Part shown: piece after piece, positions 45,401 to 57,789 of the stretch
Numbering within the stretch: the stretch's first letter is position 1
How the letters are laid out: every line of letters begins with the position of its first letter
Source: Lingula anatina
Lineage: Eukaryota; Brachiopoda; Lingulata; Lingulida; Lingulidae
Assembly: GCF_001039355.2 (NCBI RefSeq)
Contig: NW_019775750.1
Location: 68,417 to 130,416 of the forward strand
Reading direction: 5' to 3'
Length of the DNA stretch: 62,000 bases
The notes under the pieces: generated by a model
The model's database searches: none
What the model was told of the DNA's origin: nothing
Seen by the model: the letters and a program-made list of their open reading frames with translations, nothing else
Position numbers and translations under genes: made by a program

Positions 45401-48400
45401 TCTGTTTGGGCAAGGAAATGTATTAGTAGTAAAAGCCAGGTTATGGGCTTTTAAAAATAAAAATTATTGCTTTAACTTTAATTTTGCAAACAAATTACTA
45501 ATAAATTTAGTATAAAACATCTTTAAAAAATCTAAATAAAAAAACAAACTTTGAAATATGAGTGAACTTACTTCTAGCAGCAATATCATCTGTCATCATA
45601 ATTTAATTCAGCGTCTGCTGTACTTTTCACTCCTGTAAATTCAATATCTGTTTCAGTGGAGCTTGGAGCCGTGTGATCATAGAGAAACCATTTGGCAAAG
45701 ATCTGGAGAGCTCTGACAAACTGTCTAATCATGTGTCTTCTTTGTTCACGGAAGATCAGATCTACAGAATAGACCATTATCTTGGGAAGGAAATGGTGCA
45801 GAATCTCATGGTTCTCAGGTAAGTGATGGGCTGGTTTAATTTTGTCACCTCTAATACATTGAAATAAGAGTGCAGACAACTCATGTGAAGTTAAGAATAT
45901 ACTGGAATTTTTTCTTTGTATGTGAAACTGTATTATGTCATCAAAAGATATATACTAGGAAATACAAATATTTATTGTAGATATTATTATCCAGAAAAAA
46001 TGTTTACTAGAGTACGTACAGTGCTGTTTTTAAATAGGGGTGAAGCAGTATCAAAATATATTTTCTCACATATTTTCCTTCACTGGAATATATATTTTTC
46101 TCTTGTCAGGTTTGGCAATCGCATATTTGGCCCACTTTGGAACAGGGATAATGTCTCGGCTGTGGTGATCTCGTTCAAGGAACCGTTTGGTACACAGGGA
46201 AGAGGAGGGTACTTTGATGAGTTTGGAATTATAAGGTACCTGAAGGCAAATTTATGATAAAATATTAGGTAGAAGTCATGTGGAAATCCTTTGAACAACG
46301 TGGGTACAGACATAACACTTTGTATTATAATTGCATTTTTGTGACTTTTGCAGGCACAATTTTTAAGATGTAGAATTGTGTCATTTGGTTCAGAATGTTG
46401 ATTTCAAAGTAATTGATGATAGGCTTTTTGAAAGATGAAGAAGATGAAGGATCTTCAAAAAAAAAAAAAAGAAAAAGCGATGTCTTTTACGAATTTATGT
46501 GGATAGTATAAAATGAAATATGTTTTATTTATTATATGACAATTTTTTATTGGTAAGAACTAAAATAACTTTCTTACTGATGAAAACTGCCTATTGTTTC
46601 TGTACAGAGATGTGATGCAGAACCACCTGCTCCAGATTCTGTGTCTAACTGCCATGGAGAAGCCAGCCACCACCAATGCTGAAGATATTAGAGATGAAAA
46701 GGTGAACAAATGGCTTCTTCTGCATGTACTCCCAAATTGTATACATATTTTGAATCTGTAACACATTTTTAAATTAAAATTTGAATGAGAATTTATATTC
46801 ACACACTAAAATTATTTGGTTTGGTTATGGTACAAGATCCATTGTGATAAACAGTTGTAAATTGAATCATTCTAGGAAATATGACTTGATAGCTGTTACT
46901 CTTAATGATAAAATTTTGAGATCTTTGTCTATTCTTTTTAGATATCCTTCTAATGAGAACTACTGGGAGCATTAGTCAGCAATTGTCAAACAATCACGAT
47001 ACGTTTTCAGCCCATCTTAATCTTTGACCACTTGAAGAAATCCATTCATATATAAAATAAAATTGTCTGTGTTTATATTACCACAGGTGAAGGTGCTAAG
47101 GAGCATTTCTAAAATCAAGATGGAAGATGTTGTGCTGGGCCAGTATGTAGGTGATCCCAATGGCGAGGGTGATGCCAAGCTGGGGTATCTGGATGACCCC
47201 ACCGTACCCAAAGGTGAGTGGGATCAAATAATATTGGACTGTAAGCACATTAGCTGTACCAACTAAGACTAGGTTGGGTAGTGTGAATAAAAAAGAGGGG
47301 ATGTATTGGTAGTTGAAGGATTTTAATTTGGTTACATTCAAGTGTCTTAATTGATTATTCGACAGTCTATTTACAAATAAAATGAAAGAGGCAAGAGTAC
47401 TGATATTTTAAATATAATACTGGATATTAAAGATTAATGTAAGTAATTATAGTAATTAAAAAATTATCATCTTTTCGAAACAGTTCATGTTATGATTTTC
47501 TCTGCTCCCTGTGTTGCAGGCTCCAGGACCCCCACCTATGCTGTGGCAGTGCTGTATGTGAGAAATGAGAGGTGGGATGGAGTGCCTTTCATTATAAGGT
47601 GTGGCAAAGGTGAGAACTCCTTGAAGTACTCTTTATATAAGTTGTGAAACTAACCCAACCTTCCCCCCCTCAAAAAAAAAAAATTAAATTTATACTTTTT
47701 CTCTGCTTTAGAAAGTTTTAGAATAATTTCATATTTATGATATAATTTTTAAGAATTGCTCTTGTAAAAGAACTTGACAATGCTTATTGATATTTCCAAA
47801 TTTTTAATTTTAACAACCAGGATACGGCTTGTTTTCTAAATAAGAAACTGAGTCTTACTTTCTTTGTGTTGCCAAGTAAAAAAAAAAATAATTGAAATAG
47901 CAAGTTATGCTTGTCTTCTTTTTTTTTTTTTTTTTTCAAACTAACTTGTAAAAATAAAGTACAACATTTTCACTGTAACCTCAATTTGTCACTAAATGAC
48001 ATGCATGGCTTTATAATTTCAGCCCTCAATGAAAGAAAAGCAGAGCTTCGCGTGCAATTCAGGGACGTCCCTGGAGACATATTTAATGGGGCCACTCAAA
48101 GAAATGAACTGGTTCTCAGAGTCCAGCCAAATGAGGCAGTATACATGAAGATGATGACCAAGAAACCTGGGATTGGCTTTGAGTGTGAGGAGACAGAGCT
48201 GGACTTGACATACGGAAGTAGATATAAGGTAGTGGTTTGAGTGTGAGGAGACAGAGCTGGACTTGACATACGGAAGTAGATATAAGGTAGTGGTTTGAGT
48301 GTGAGGAGACAGAGCTGGACTTGACATACGGGAGTAGATATAAGGTAGTGCTTTGAATGTGTCAAGAGACAGGGACTGTGACTTGGCTACCAACTGATAA

Positions 48401-51400
48401 GTTGCTGTTAGGGTGATGATTTTTCCTTATAAACACTGTGATTCAAGATGGGAAGATATGCTTAGTAAAAGTGGGCTTGTAAATAGATATTATGATATTA
48501 CTTGGAGAGTATGAGGCATCTTGAATTTATAAATACTGTATGTGCAATTTGAAACAAAATGTTTCATGTTTTTGAACATTATCATTCATAAAGGTCATAA
48601 ACTCACTGCTCATATCGACCCAGCAACTGTATCCTTTTTGCTGTGCTAATATTTAAATAAAATTAAATTCTTAGCAACATCATATTTATTTGAAATTTAA
48701 AAAAAAATAGTGATAAGAAGATTAAAATTTTGTTTGAAAGCATTACTTATGGAAAAAGATGCTAGTGTGCATAGATTAGGTGCATTTATTTATTTTGTAT
48801 TTGCTTTACCAGGATGCCAAGCTACCAGATGCATACGAGCGCCTGATTCTAGATGTCTTCCATGGCAGCCAGATTAATTTTGTCCGTTCTGATGAATTAG
48901 CTGCGGCATGGAAGATATTTACTCCATTGCTGCACACTATTGAGAGGCAGAAACAGAAGCCCATTGATTATGTTTATGGAAGGTAACATTTTAAAAGACT
49001 ATCTGATTATATGCTTTTATTTGATATTTTATTAGCTTTTTTCCAATTTTTACTGAAGTTAGTAGTTAGAATGCATGTTGTGACTATCTTGTCAGTCTAC
49101 AGTTAGCTGGATATATGAATTTTATTTCGTAACTATTATTATAATTTTAAATTAAAATATAAATCTTTGTCATTCTATAAGCATGTATTGATTTGCTTGT
49201 TCTGTGATATACCTTTTTATATACAATTTCTCTACTTCCTGGTAAGGTTTGCTTTTCTTTTTATATGTTTCAAGACCCAAGGTTTTTTGTAGTTGTAGCT
49301 TAATCTTTGACTTTGGGAGCAGTGTGTTATAATTTTGCACAGCCCACATTAACATTTGAGCTAACTCAAACATTTTTACTTTGGCTGACAGGCTTGAAAT
49401 TAGTTTCAATTTGTTTGAGCCATTTTGGATGTAAATTCTAGTCTCAAATTGATTGAAATATCCATGGTATTTCATCTTCTTAAGTGAAATTAATTTTTTT
49501 TAGTTTAATGAATTTTACAACTTTTTAAAAAGATAATATGCACAAAGCACTTGACCTAAACTTACCATGCTGAAATGTGCCCAAATGCTGCAAGACAGTA
49601 ATTCTACACCCTACTCAGTTACTGGGAGAGAGAGGCTGGGGCTTTTATTTCTAAATTTTAAGTTCATTTTCATTAAAAAAAGATGCAAAAATTCCCTAAT
49701 AGAAGATAGTAAAAGGAAAAATTTTAAGAGTTTTTGAAAAAAAAGAACTGATATTCAATGAGCATACAAAAATGTGCATTATTAAAGAGAGTAAAGTAAG
49801 AGAACCAGTCATACTTTACCCTAACTTGACAAAGGGGAGTGGTAGTAGTGAGGTAGTGAGCATTACAAGCTGCACAAGGTTCAGGGGTTTCTTACATTAT
49901 AATGATAAGTTAAACTTAGTATGTTTCATGGATACAATATTCATTCAAGAGGTTGTCTCATTCTTTTTTTATTCATTTTTTTTTTCATTTTATTATTTTT
50001 TTTATTTTTCATAAATTCTGTTACTCTGATAGGAGCAGATTAATGTGCCTATTGCATCTACAGGGGCTTTTATTTTCAATCAGTCTTTAATCCTGTTTAG
50101 ACCAAGTTTGCTTCCTTTTAACTTCAGCCGAGGACCACCCCAGGGAGATGAGCTTTGTGCCCGTGTAGGGTTTAAATACACTGGCACTTACAAATGGAAA
50201 CAAGAAAGTGCTCTTTAAGTGCTTTGCATTCAAGGTCTGGTTAATACTGTTAGTTGTAGCTACTAAGATTGGGTGTTCTTCGTAGTATTAACATGCACTG
50301 GACTGGGGTGTTATCATCTTCTGTTAACAGCTTGAGAGCAGGTTGACTATGCATATGCTGCTATAACTCCAGCATTGACATTATTTTACCAGAGCTGGTC
50401 CTGCTATTATTTTAATCAAACTTTTATGTTTTATTTATACACATATTTGCAGTAATACAAAAATGCTTAAAAGATGCAAAGTGTATAAATTAATTTGCTG
50501 CATTCAACACAATGCCACAGGCCAGTGTGTCCAGTTTAGCTGTTAGTTGTAGCAGAAATAGCACCATCAACCCTGCACATAGCTCTTCTAATTTAAAATC
50601 TCTTTATGTTGACTGAATTGTTAAAGCTCACAATTTTTTGCTTGGAAAATCTAATCTGCAGCTTTTTCATAAAGCCATGTAGTTATTAACTGTAGATTGT
50701 TTTATATTTATAAAGAACACAACAAATTTATTGCCATGCAGTAGCAATTAGCTACCAGCAGCGTGGCTTGATGAAGCAGGCACAGCTTGTTACTGCACAC
50801 TTTATAGTAATCATGTTAGTTCAGCTAATATTCTAAAAATAGTAATTTGAGATTTGAAATTTCAGCAAATCTTAAATTGATGTTGATTTACTAATTACAG
50901 TGTGCAAAAGATGTTTCTTTGTTGCTTTAAACACCATAACTGCTGCAAACTCCACAGAACCTTTATTTTAATGATTATCTTCATATTAATATTTATTTCC
51001 AGCTCTTGAAAATCATGCATGATTGTAATTTGGTTAAATGTGATTGCTCAGTGAATACCATAGATCAAGGATCAATTTTTTATGAGGCACTTATCTAAAG
51101 AGTTGTTTAATCATTGCACCTGCTAATCAAGAAGTTATGATACTAAATTTTAAATAACTTTTTGATTTGGTGTTGGACCCTCCCCCCTACCTTCCTCATC
51201 AGGTGGACAGTGATGATAAAGATTTTATTTTGTGTTCACACCAGGAATAATTTAGACCAAGGACTTATGGTAAACATGGTTCATGTGATTATCAGGCTGT
51301 ATGATGCAGTGTAGTCACTGTCTGGTCTAAGTTAGTCCTGATGTGAAGACGGACTAAAGTTTACTTGAAGTTGATGTTTTTAATTATGGCTGGTATTTGT

Positions 51401-51855
51401 ATATTTTCAAATTCTTAATTACTGATAAATTAAGCCTTACATGTTTTGGGTTTTTGGTAATATATTTCAATGATGTGTCCAAATGATGTAGTACTTGTTA
51501 AAACAACGATTGAGGACTTATTCTCATGCTTAAAGCTTTTTAGCTCCTGCACAGCTCTGCATTCATATCATAAAACATATGTCAGCATATTTGTGTCATG
51601 TGCTTTAAATGGATTGCACAGCTTATTTACATATTAGTCAGATATGTCATACACAGTTAGTGCCCTGCAGATGTATGTATTGGGTTCTAGACCAGAATAA
51701 CAAGTGCAATAATAATAATAATATTTTCTTAACTCTTCTTTAAAAAACATTCTTCTCTTTTCAGCCGTGGACCTGCAGAAGGTGATGCCCTCTGTCAGAG
51801 AGTAGGTTTTAGATACAGTGGGACTTACAAATGGGTGCCGCCATCGCCACTCTGA
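42473..51855 (+). CDS. G6PD: Glucose-6-phosphate 1-dehydrogenase, 510 aa
   Basis: Coding exons: 42473-42574, 43845-43882, 44204-44312, 44577-44794, 45657-45818, 46110-46235, 46608-46701, 47087-47213, 47520-47609, 48023-48228, 48813-48982, then 51765-51855 or the alternative 50128-50218. They total 1533 bp, 510 residues (human enzyme 515). G6PD oxidises glucose 6-phosphate with NADP in the cytosol, the first step of the oxidative pentose phosphate pathway. Diagnostic motifs: coenzyme site GASGDLAKKK (about 32-41), [10 protein letters not shown] (about 161-170), active-site [10 protein letters not shown] (about 192-201), [13 protein letters not shown], and C-terminal [11 protein letters not shown] chose the ATG giving [14 protein letters not shown]; an upstream in-frame ATG at 42413 precedes the probable acceptor. 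The donors of exons 4 and 10 lie in duplicated segments. Confidence 0.97.
43100..43158. repeat. (GT)n microsatellite
   Basis: Interrupted GT dinucleotide run in the first coding intron of G6PD. Confidence 0.9.
44731..45040 (+). repeat. Duplicated end of G6PD exon 4 with a foldback element between copies
   Basis: The last 64 bp of exon 4 (44731-44794, coding [20 protein letters not shown]) recur at 44977-45039 with about eight differences, and the donor of the second copy is destroyed (GATTACG instead of GAGTAAGG). Between the copies lies a half-length member of the foldback family (44818-44968). The second copy contains a stop (ACCTGA in frame) and has no acceptor, so it is an intronic relic. 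Confidence 0.85.
44818..44968. mobile_element. Foldback MITE-like element, copy 3 (partial)
   Basis: Shares GGGATCGATCTATCTCCAAGG, GCTAAATTGC, TTAAGTGGCTTAAATGTCTG and the central AAGCTGCTAGGAGGTAATTA dyad with copies 1, 2 and 4. The right arm is short, ending GCAGCTTCAGTAGGCATGGG. It sits 24 bp after the G6PD exon 4 donor. Confidence 0.7.
48181..48378 (+). repeat. G6PD: 58-bp tandem array spanning the G6PD exon 10 donor
   Basis: Copies start at 48181, 48239 and 48297, 58 bp apart, with a decayed fourth at 48355. The unit holds the end of exon 10 ([16 protein letters not shown]) and the donor GTAGTG, then GTTT. Donors are at 48229, 48287 and 48345. Units differ by only about two bases. Read-through past the first donor gives GTA GTG GTT TGA, a stop four codons in. 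Confidence 0.95.
50128..50218 (+). CDS. G6PD: G6PD alternative terminal exon (proximal)
   Basis: Preceded by a good acceptor (TTTTAACTTCAG) and in the same phase as the distal last exon. It encodes [20 protein letters not shown] + YKWKQESAL and a TAA stop. The distal exon (51765-51855) has the same length, 91 bp, and gives [20 protein letters not shown] + YKWVPPSPL. Both keep the conserved family C-terminus (G-F-x-Y-x-G-T-Y-K-W). No canonical AATAAA is seen between 50218 and 51764, so a transcript ending here would need a variant signal. Both are probably alternative last exons born by duplication. Confidence 0.85.
51235..51345. mobile_element. Short MITE in the last G6PD intron
   Basis: Terminal inverted repeats: TTCACACCAGGAATAATTTA at the left and TAAGTTAGTCCTGATGTGAA at the right, with a few mismatches, about 110 bp in all, non-coding. 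It lies between the two alternative terminal exons. Confidence 0.6.
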
Positions 51856-53100
51856 TGAACAATTTATCATTTGGCCTGAATTTTTTATTTATTGATATGT
51901 TGAGCTTAACATGATAGCACTCTAAATGCCAGTATCTTTCTTTTGTCATACTTCCTAAAAATATGTAAAAACTGATGAGAAAGATTATTTTTTCGAAAGA
52001 AAAGACATTTTATAAATGTGTAGGTTGGCAACAGTGAGGGCAAACTGTACATATCAGTGCACTTAGAATCTCTGATCAGAAACGCACATTTTGGAGGGGA
52101 ATCAACAGTAGCAGTCATGGTCATTGAAACTATCATCTGATCCATAAGAACAATCCATAAGATTTAAGTAAGTCAACTGACTAAGTTTTACTAAAATATT
52201 AATAGATAATTCAAAAAGTTGAAACAGAAAAAAGAAAGTGTAAATACAACATGCAAACCATGGCCCAGTTTTATAAAGGACGTTTAGCACTAACCAGTGT
52301 TTAACTCTAACCAGACCTTAACAGTCTGTTAGTTAACTGACCTTTAAATAATTATTTAATCCAGTTAAACACTGGCCAGTTAACTAATTGGTTGTTTTCC
52401 GTCAGAAGACTGTATATGAAACACAATTTAACCATCTTTTAGTTAATGGGTGTAAGGAGAATTTATCCACTGGTTAGTGCTAAACGTCCTTTATAAAACT
52501 GGCCCCATATGTTTTAAATTCACTAGATGTCTTTTCTTTTAAAAATGTCTATGATTAAAATTGAATGTGCTATCAAATTTAATTTGATTTGTAATTAGAC
52601 TAAGATTGACAGAGATACTGGTAGCTGATTGATGATTGTCAAACATTCAAGTGATTACCACATTAGTCAAAAATGTGAGATGCCCTTTGAATTTTTCAAT
52701 TTCAGCTGAAATTATGTAATACGGCATATTTTAATATGGTAAAATAATATTATTGAGCACAGTTAGTCCTACCATCTTTAAGTTACAATGATATCAAGGC
52801 TTTGTGCTGATAAGTTTTGCTAATTTTTTAGCCTATGCCAATATTTGATTTCACTATCAATCGCTATATTATGTTATGAATTTAATAATTTATATCTGTA
52901 AATTTTGCATACAGATAGTAGTTTTATAAGATTGTAATGATTTAGTATTTTGATTAATGGTGAGACATATATATTCAAGAAGTTTGAAACAACCTTATTG
53001 TAAAGGTTATTATTATGTAACTGTTGTGAAGTTTAATTTCATAACAGCATTGTTTTTTTTTGTTTTTGTTTTTTCTCTGAATAAAAATGGCTAATTTTAC
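51856..53100 (+). other. G6PD: G6PD 3' UTR
   Basis: Extends from the distal stop to an AATAAA at 53080-53085, preceded by a T-rich run. It contains a 244-bp MITE (52262-52505). No further exon is visible. Confidence 0.55.
52262..52505. mobile_element. MITE with about 35-bp terminal inverted repeats
   Basis: The left end CCCAGTTTTATAAAGGACG + TTTAGCACTAACCAGTG is repeated in inverted form at the right end (CACTGGTTAGTGCTAAACGT...) without mismatch except at the extreme terminus. The interior has further TTAACTAA-type dyads. CCAT occurs on both flanks. Non-coding. It lies in the presumed G6PD 3' UTR. Confidence 0.85.
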
Positions 53101-54288
53101 TGATAATATACTTTTTAAAAATTTGCAACATTAAGGTCTTTGTTTACCTTGAATGCAAGCGATCTCTTGGTGTCATTTTTACCTAGAAAACAGTTGGAAA
53201 TTTTGATAGTATTTGTTATGAATTGCAGCTGAATTCAGCAGGTTCTATTGGAAATTGCCAATGTATAGTATGAATACATGCATGGTGCCAGTACCTATTA
53301 AGTAAAGCACATGTTCATTATACAACTGGCAAATATAACCAATTTATAACTTGAATTAACTGAAGCTTAAGCATTATTATGTCTAATAGATTGTAGATAA
53401 TTATCAGCAGCGACGTCATGTTTACAGTTGACATAATGTTGATGTTACTGTTATGTCCTTTGCTAGATGTTTTACATAACAAAAACATTTTATAGAGACA
53501 AACGTTGTATATATTTGAATAATGACAATAATATTTATACATCACAAGCAAAAATATTAACTTTGAGTTTACATTCAAATATCCATTACTCATATTATAA
53601 CATTGACTGTAAAACAAAATGTTGTTAACTAAAAATAACTTGATCACAGTTTTGCACATTCTTTCAATGAAGAACTACAACATCACAGATCTCTCAATAT
53701 ACTATACCAGCCACTGTTTACACAAACAGTATACAAAAACAAACGCAACATAGCATCTTAACAACACAACTAACTGTACGCTTTGTCACATAACATTCTT
53801 TGCTATCACAAATCTTTTTTTAAATATTTATAAAAGTTTACATACTTACAGCTCAGAGTCTACAATAAAAATGCTGGCACATAAAAACTATGTATGATGG
53901 GTTCTCAGGCATATGGCACTTGGTCTTAAGTATTTTCCCACACTTTACTCCAACCCTCCAACTATTCTGAACCTTTTGTGTATTCTAGTTTCATTCATTT
54001 GCTACAAACTTGATGACTTGAGCAAAATATGCTGTTCAGACATTTTGGGCAATGTTTGATAATGGAAGCTGTTGCTGCATAATTCAAGTTCAGCCGCCAA
54101 TTTTCCTAACTGCGCTATGCTTGATTAGGTCATTTACTGGCATTTGTTAGCTATATTTGGTCTTACAAAAAACAGTCATCTCACTCAATCATCTAACTTC
54201 AGAGCCACTGTGTGGCTTTGTCGGTTTTGTGTTACATTGCACAGGAAGTCTGCTATTTCACCAACAGAGCAACGATCTCTTCTCCTTG
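53101..54288. other. Convergent intergenic region
   Basis: Between the G6PD polyadenylation signal and the stop codon of the next (minus-strand) gene. AT-rich and without exon-like frames; presumably includes that gene's 3' UTR. I find no clear AATAAA on the minus strand. Confidence 0.5.
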
Positions 54289-57200
54289 TTAGAAGTGTAA
54301 AGGCAGGGAGGTGTACTCCGCCAGGTGAGCACGCGACACTCTGTCCCTGTCCCTGGCTGGTTTGGGCAGGATCCTCTTTGACTGCTCGGGAAACCTCTGC
54401 TTCAGAAGCTGTTCTTCCAGTGGGGTGGGAGTGGAGTATGGTGACCTGCGCTTAGGATGGTTGATGAGAATATAGCGACTGCAATGAAAGAGAAATTGCA
54501 TACTTCATTATCTTGATATATCAACAATATAATATCACATATTAAGTTCTTATGGTGCATTAAAGTCTGCAATGATTTAGAAATTAAATTGACAGATCAA
54601 ATGCCCAAATGTGAAGCATGTTTTGCATCACTTAGAAAATCTAATTTCTGATCATTTATACTTGATAAATACATTTGAATCGTTTAGGTACAAACTGTAT
54701 CAATAATTGCATATTTATAAAATACCCTTCCTTTTTTCTTAAAAAGTCATAATATTAAAATGGTGTACATATCAGTAATGATATAATTTTGAAGATCACT
54801 TGATTACACAAAGCAAATTAATCAGCTATCGATGACCATTCATTGACAACTCTAGACTGACTTAAACATATTATGGGAAGTGCAAAAATGGGGTTTTTAT
54901 ATTAGGATGACAATCAAGAATTCAAAGCAAGGTTGAGAGTCCAGTTGATGTTTTCTACAAACAAATTCAAGGTTCCCACCTGCACTTGCTGGGTATGGAC
55001 CGCGTGGTGGACTGGGGTCGGACAAAGATGGCAGACCCCTGCCGCTGACCACGCTCTGGCCCGTGGTGGGCACTCTTGGCCCTGGCATCAAACTGCACTT
55101 CCTTAGTTCTTGTGGTCTGGACTGGCAGCTGGGGGACTTCACTGCTGATCCTGATCCTGGAGAGAGGAAACAGCTTGAGTCATGTGTCATTTGGGTAATT
55201 TCATGTATTTAATGAATAGAATCTCAGCAAAACTTATACAAATGGATACAGCACTGCAAACATGTTAGAAAGACATTCAAAAGTCAATATCAGGATATAT
55301 ATATAGATCATACTGCCATTCAGTTAAGTTTCAGTGAAAATCATTTCATAAGTTTTGCAATTGTATTTTATGTTCCAGTTCTAACAGATAATATGTATTT
55401 TAAAAACACTATATAATCAATGTAATATACTAATATAATTCACTTATAAAATTACTTCAGCAATAATTTGTATACATACAGGGAGAAAAGGCGTAATAAT
55501 TAGTTATCCAATATGACCCCTCACAAATGCCTCAACAAACCATATGCATGTAAATAGGTGGTACAAATACCTGAACGGTCTCTCAGCACTAAGTTCTGCC
55601 TTGTCCATTTGTGGCACTGGCTGGACAAAGGCCGTCTTGGGGGTGGTAGGGGGCACCTGCTGACCACCACCTCGCACCTGACCAGCAGGAGCACTTTTAC
55701 TGCGGTCACTCCCCCTGGTGGTAGACACGGGGGTGTTGGCACGTTCCACGTGGAACAGATGCATGGCAACCTCAGCCTCTCTGGACGCACGATCTGAAGA
55801 GAGAAGACAAATATGTCAAGATGGCTTGATGAAGCTGTAAAATTGCTAGATGCATGAACGTGGCATTTCTGCTGTCTTTCTATTCATTTAATAAGAATTT
55901 ACAACTTTTCTTTGGATGTACAGCACATTTTCAACAAATATTACCATCCTCCTAATTTACCATATATCTTTTTAAAAATTATTTGCTCATTAAGACAGTT
56001 TGACCTCTTTTAAAATATCTAGTTGTCATTACTTATTGTGAATCAAATCATAAAAAATTTCAAGTAAATTGTCAGAACCTCATAAATAGATAAAAGTTGT
56101 TTTGACAAAGTATTATATTTCAGATTTCAGTAATTCGACCACTACCTCCTATTACAATTTTACAAGTCCATCTAGACAACATTCTTAAGGTTATCAGATA
56201 ATTTCAATAACTAATGAGACATGTAAGAACACATCTTTGTCACAACATTACATCCACACAATGTATGACCTCCTGTGGACCTAAAATATTAACATACTCA
56301 TATATATATATAATACCTGTGTGCTCAGCCATCACAGCAGACATTCATGTTCACTAAAGATTTTTCTTATGTCATTACAGTATAAAAAGAATAACACAAT
56401 TCTTACTTTGACCATTCAAATGTGGCTGATCACAATTATGGTGACCTAAAAGTGCTTTCCTCTTTTGTTTCTGCCTCAGGTCCAGCAGCTGTCTTCTCTC
56501 TGCAGCACTCTGACTTCTCAGCTGTCTCTGCATCTTCAGCAGCAAGTGCCTGTAACATGTATGATGTATATAGTGACACTGCAATAACACTGCAGTAAGA
56601 TGTAAATAAAAATAGTGAGAAAATCTCAAAGATGACTGCAGCACTCTAGTTGGTTAGTGTCTCAGCATCTTGAGTAATATGGATCCTTACAGACTAAACC
56701 TGCATCTCCTAGAGTGCATTCCCAGAGATTTAGAATGATCCATCCGGATCGACCTAACTCCCTGGGGGTTCACGCTAAATTGCAGTCAGCCTAGCGCACA
56801 TGACAGTTAATTACCCCCTTACAGCTTTTAGTAGGTGGGACAGATGCTTAAGCTGGCTAAGCTGACAGTAATCTAGTGAGACTCCTCACAGGGATAGATC
56901 AATGTAAAATCTGTATGAATGGGGTCCTCGATCATTTACATCATTATCACACTGTTCAGCACTCAAACATCAAAAAAGCTGAACTAATCTGTGTAAAACC
57001 TTTCAATGGCTGATCCAAGTTTAACTTTTTTTTTTCACAAAGACTATACCACATTTTTCAGATCTTGATTTTCTTTACTAATTCTTTACCAATTTTCTTT
57101 ACCAATTTAAAAACTAAAAGCCTACCTGTACAAAAACGCCTGATCACCTACATGTATGATATACACACATAGATGGATTAATTTTCTAATTCAAGGGCTG

Positions 57201-57717
57201 TAATCCAGGTCAGTGCCCTAACAGAGTTCTTTTGTCAGTTTAAACCTCACTAGAAGTTGTTACATTGTTACAGTGGAGAAGCATAATACTTAATTGTGTT
57301 TGTGTTTATACACACGCGTAAACAATATTCTATAAGAAAAGGTCATTTGAGATGCATGCTTACAAACAAACAAATACGCCACTGGTCACCTTTGTCTCAC
57401 TGTGAGAGCAGACCTGGCTTTAGACTGTGCTGTATAATGAAGGTGTTTACGTTGTCTCAGTATTTCACACCAATATTATAAAATGTCAGTATTGTTCAAT
57501 CATCAGCTGATATTTGTTAAGTGAGAGAAGAGAGTTTGGGCCACAACTACTGTAAGAAGGGCAACTTTGAATCACTGAGCAGGAATATGACAAAGAAGAG
57601 TTTACCATTTTAATACATCGCATTTTACAAAATTAATGTCTAAAAACAATCTGATAGGACACTAATAAGTTACTGGGAGTGTTTGGATCACAGAAGCACA
57701 GTGGGTGTCCTTTGTAG

Positions 57718-57789
<72 letters not shown>

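Noticed and set aside
46080-46313. A 77-aa minus-strand frame
   Set aside because: Shadow of G6PD exon 6 on the opposite strand.
48019-48393. A 124-aa minus-strand frame with repeated peptides
   Set aside because: Antisense reading of G6PD exon 10 and its 58-bp array.
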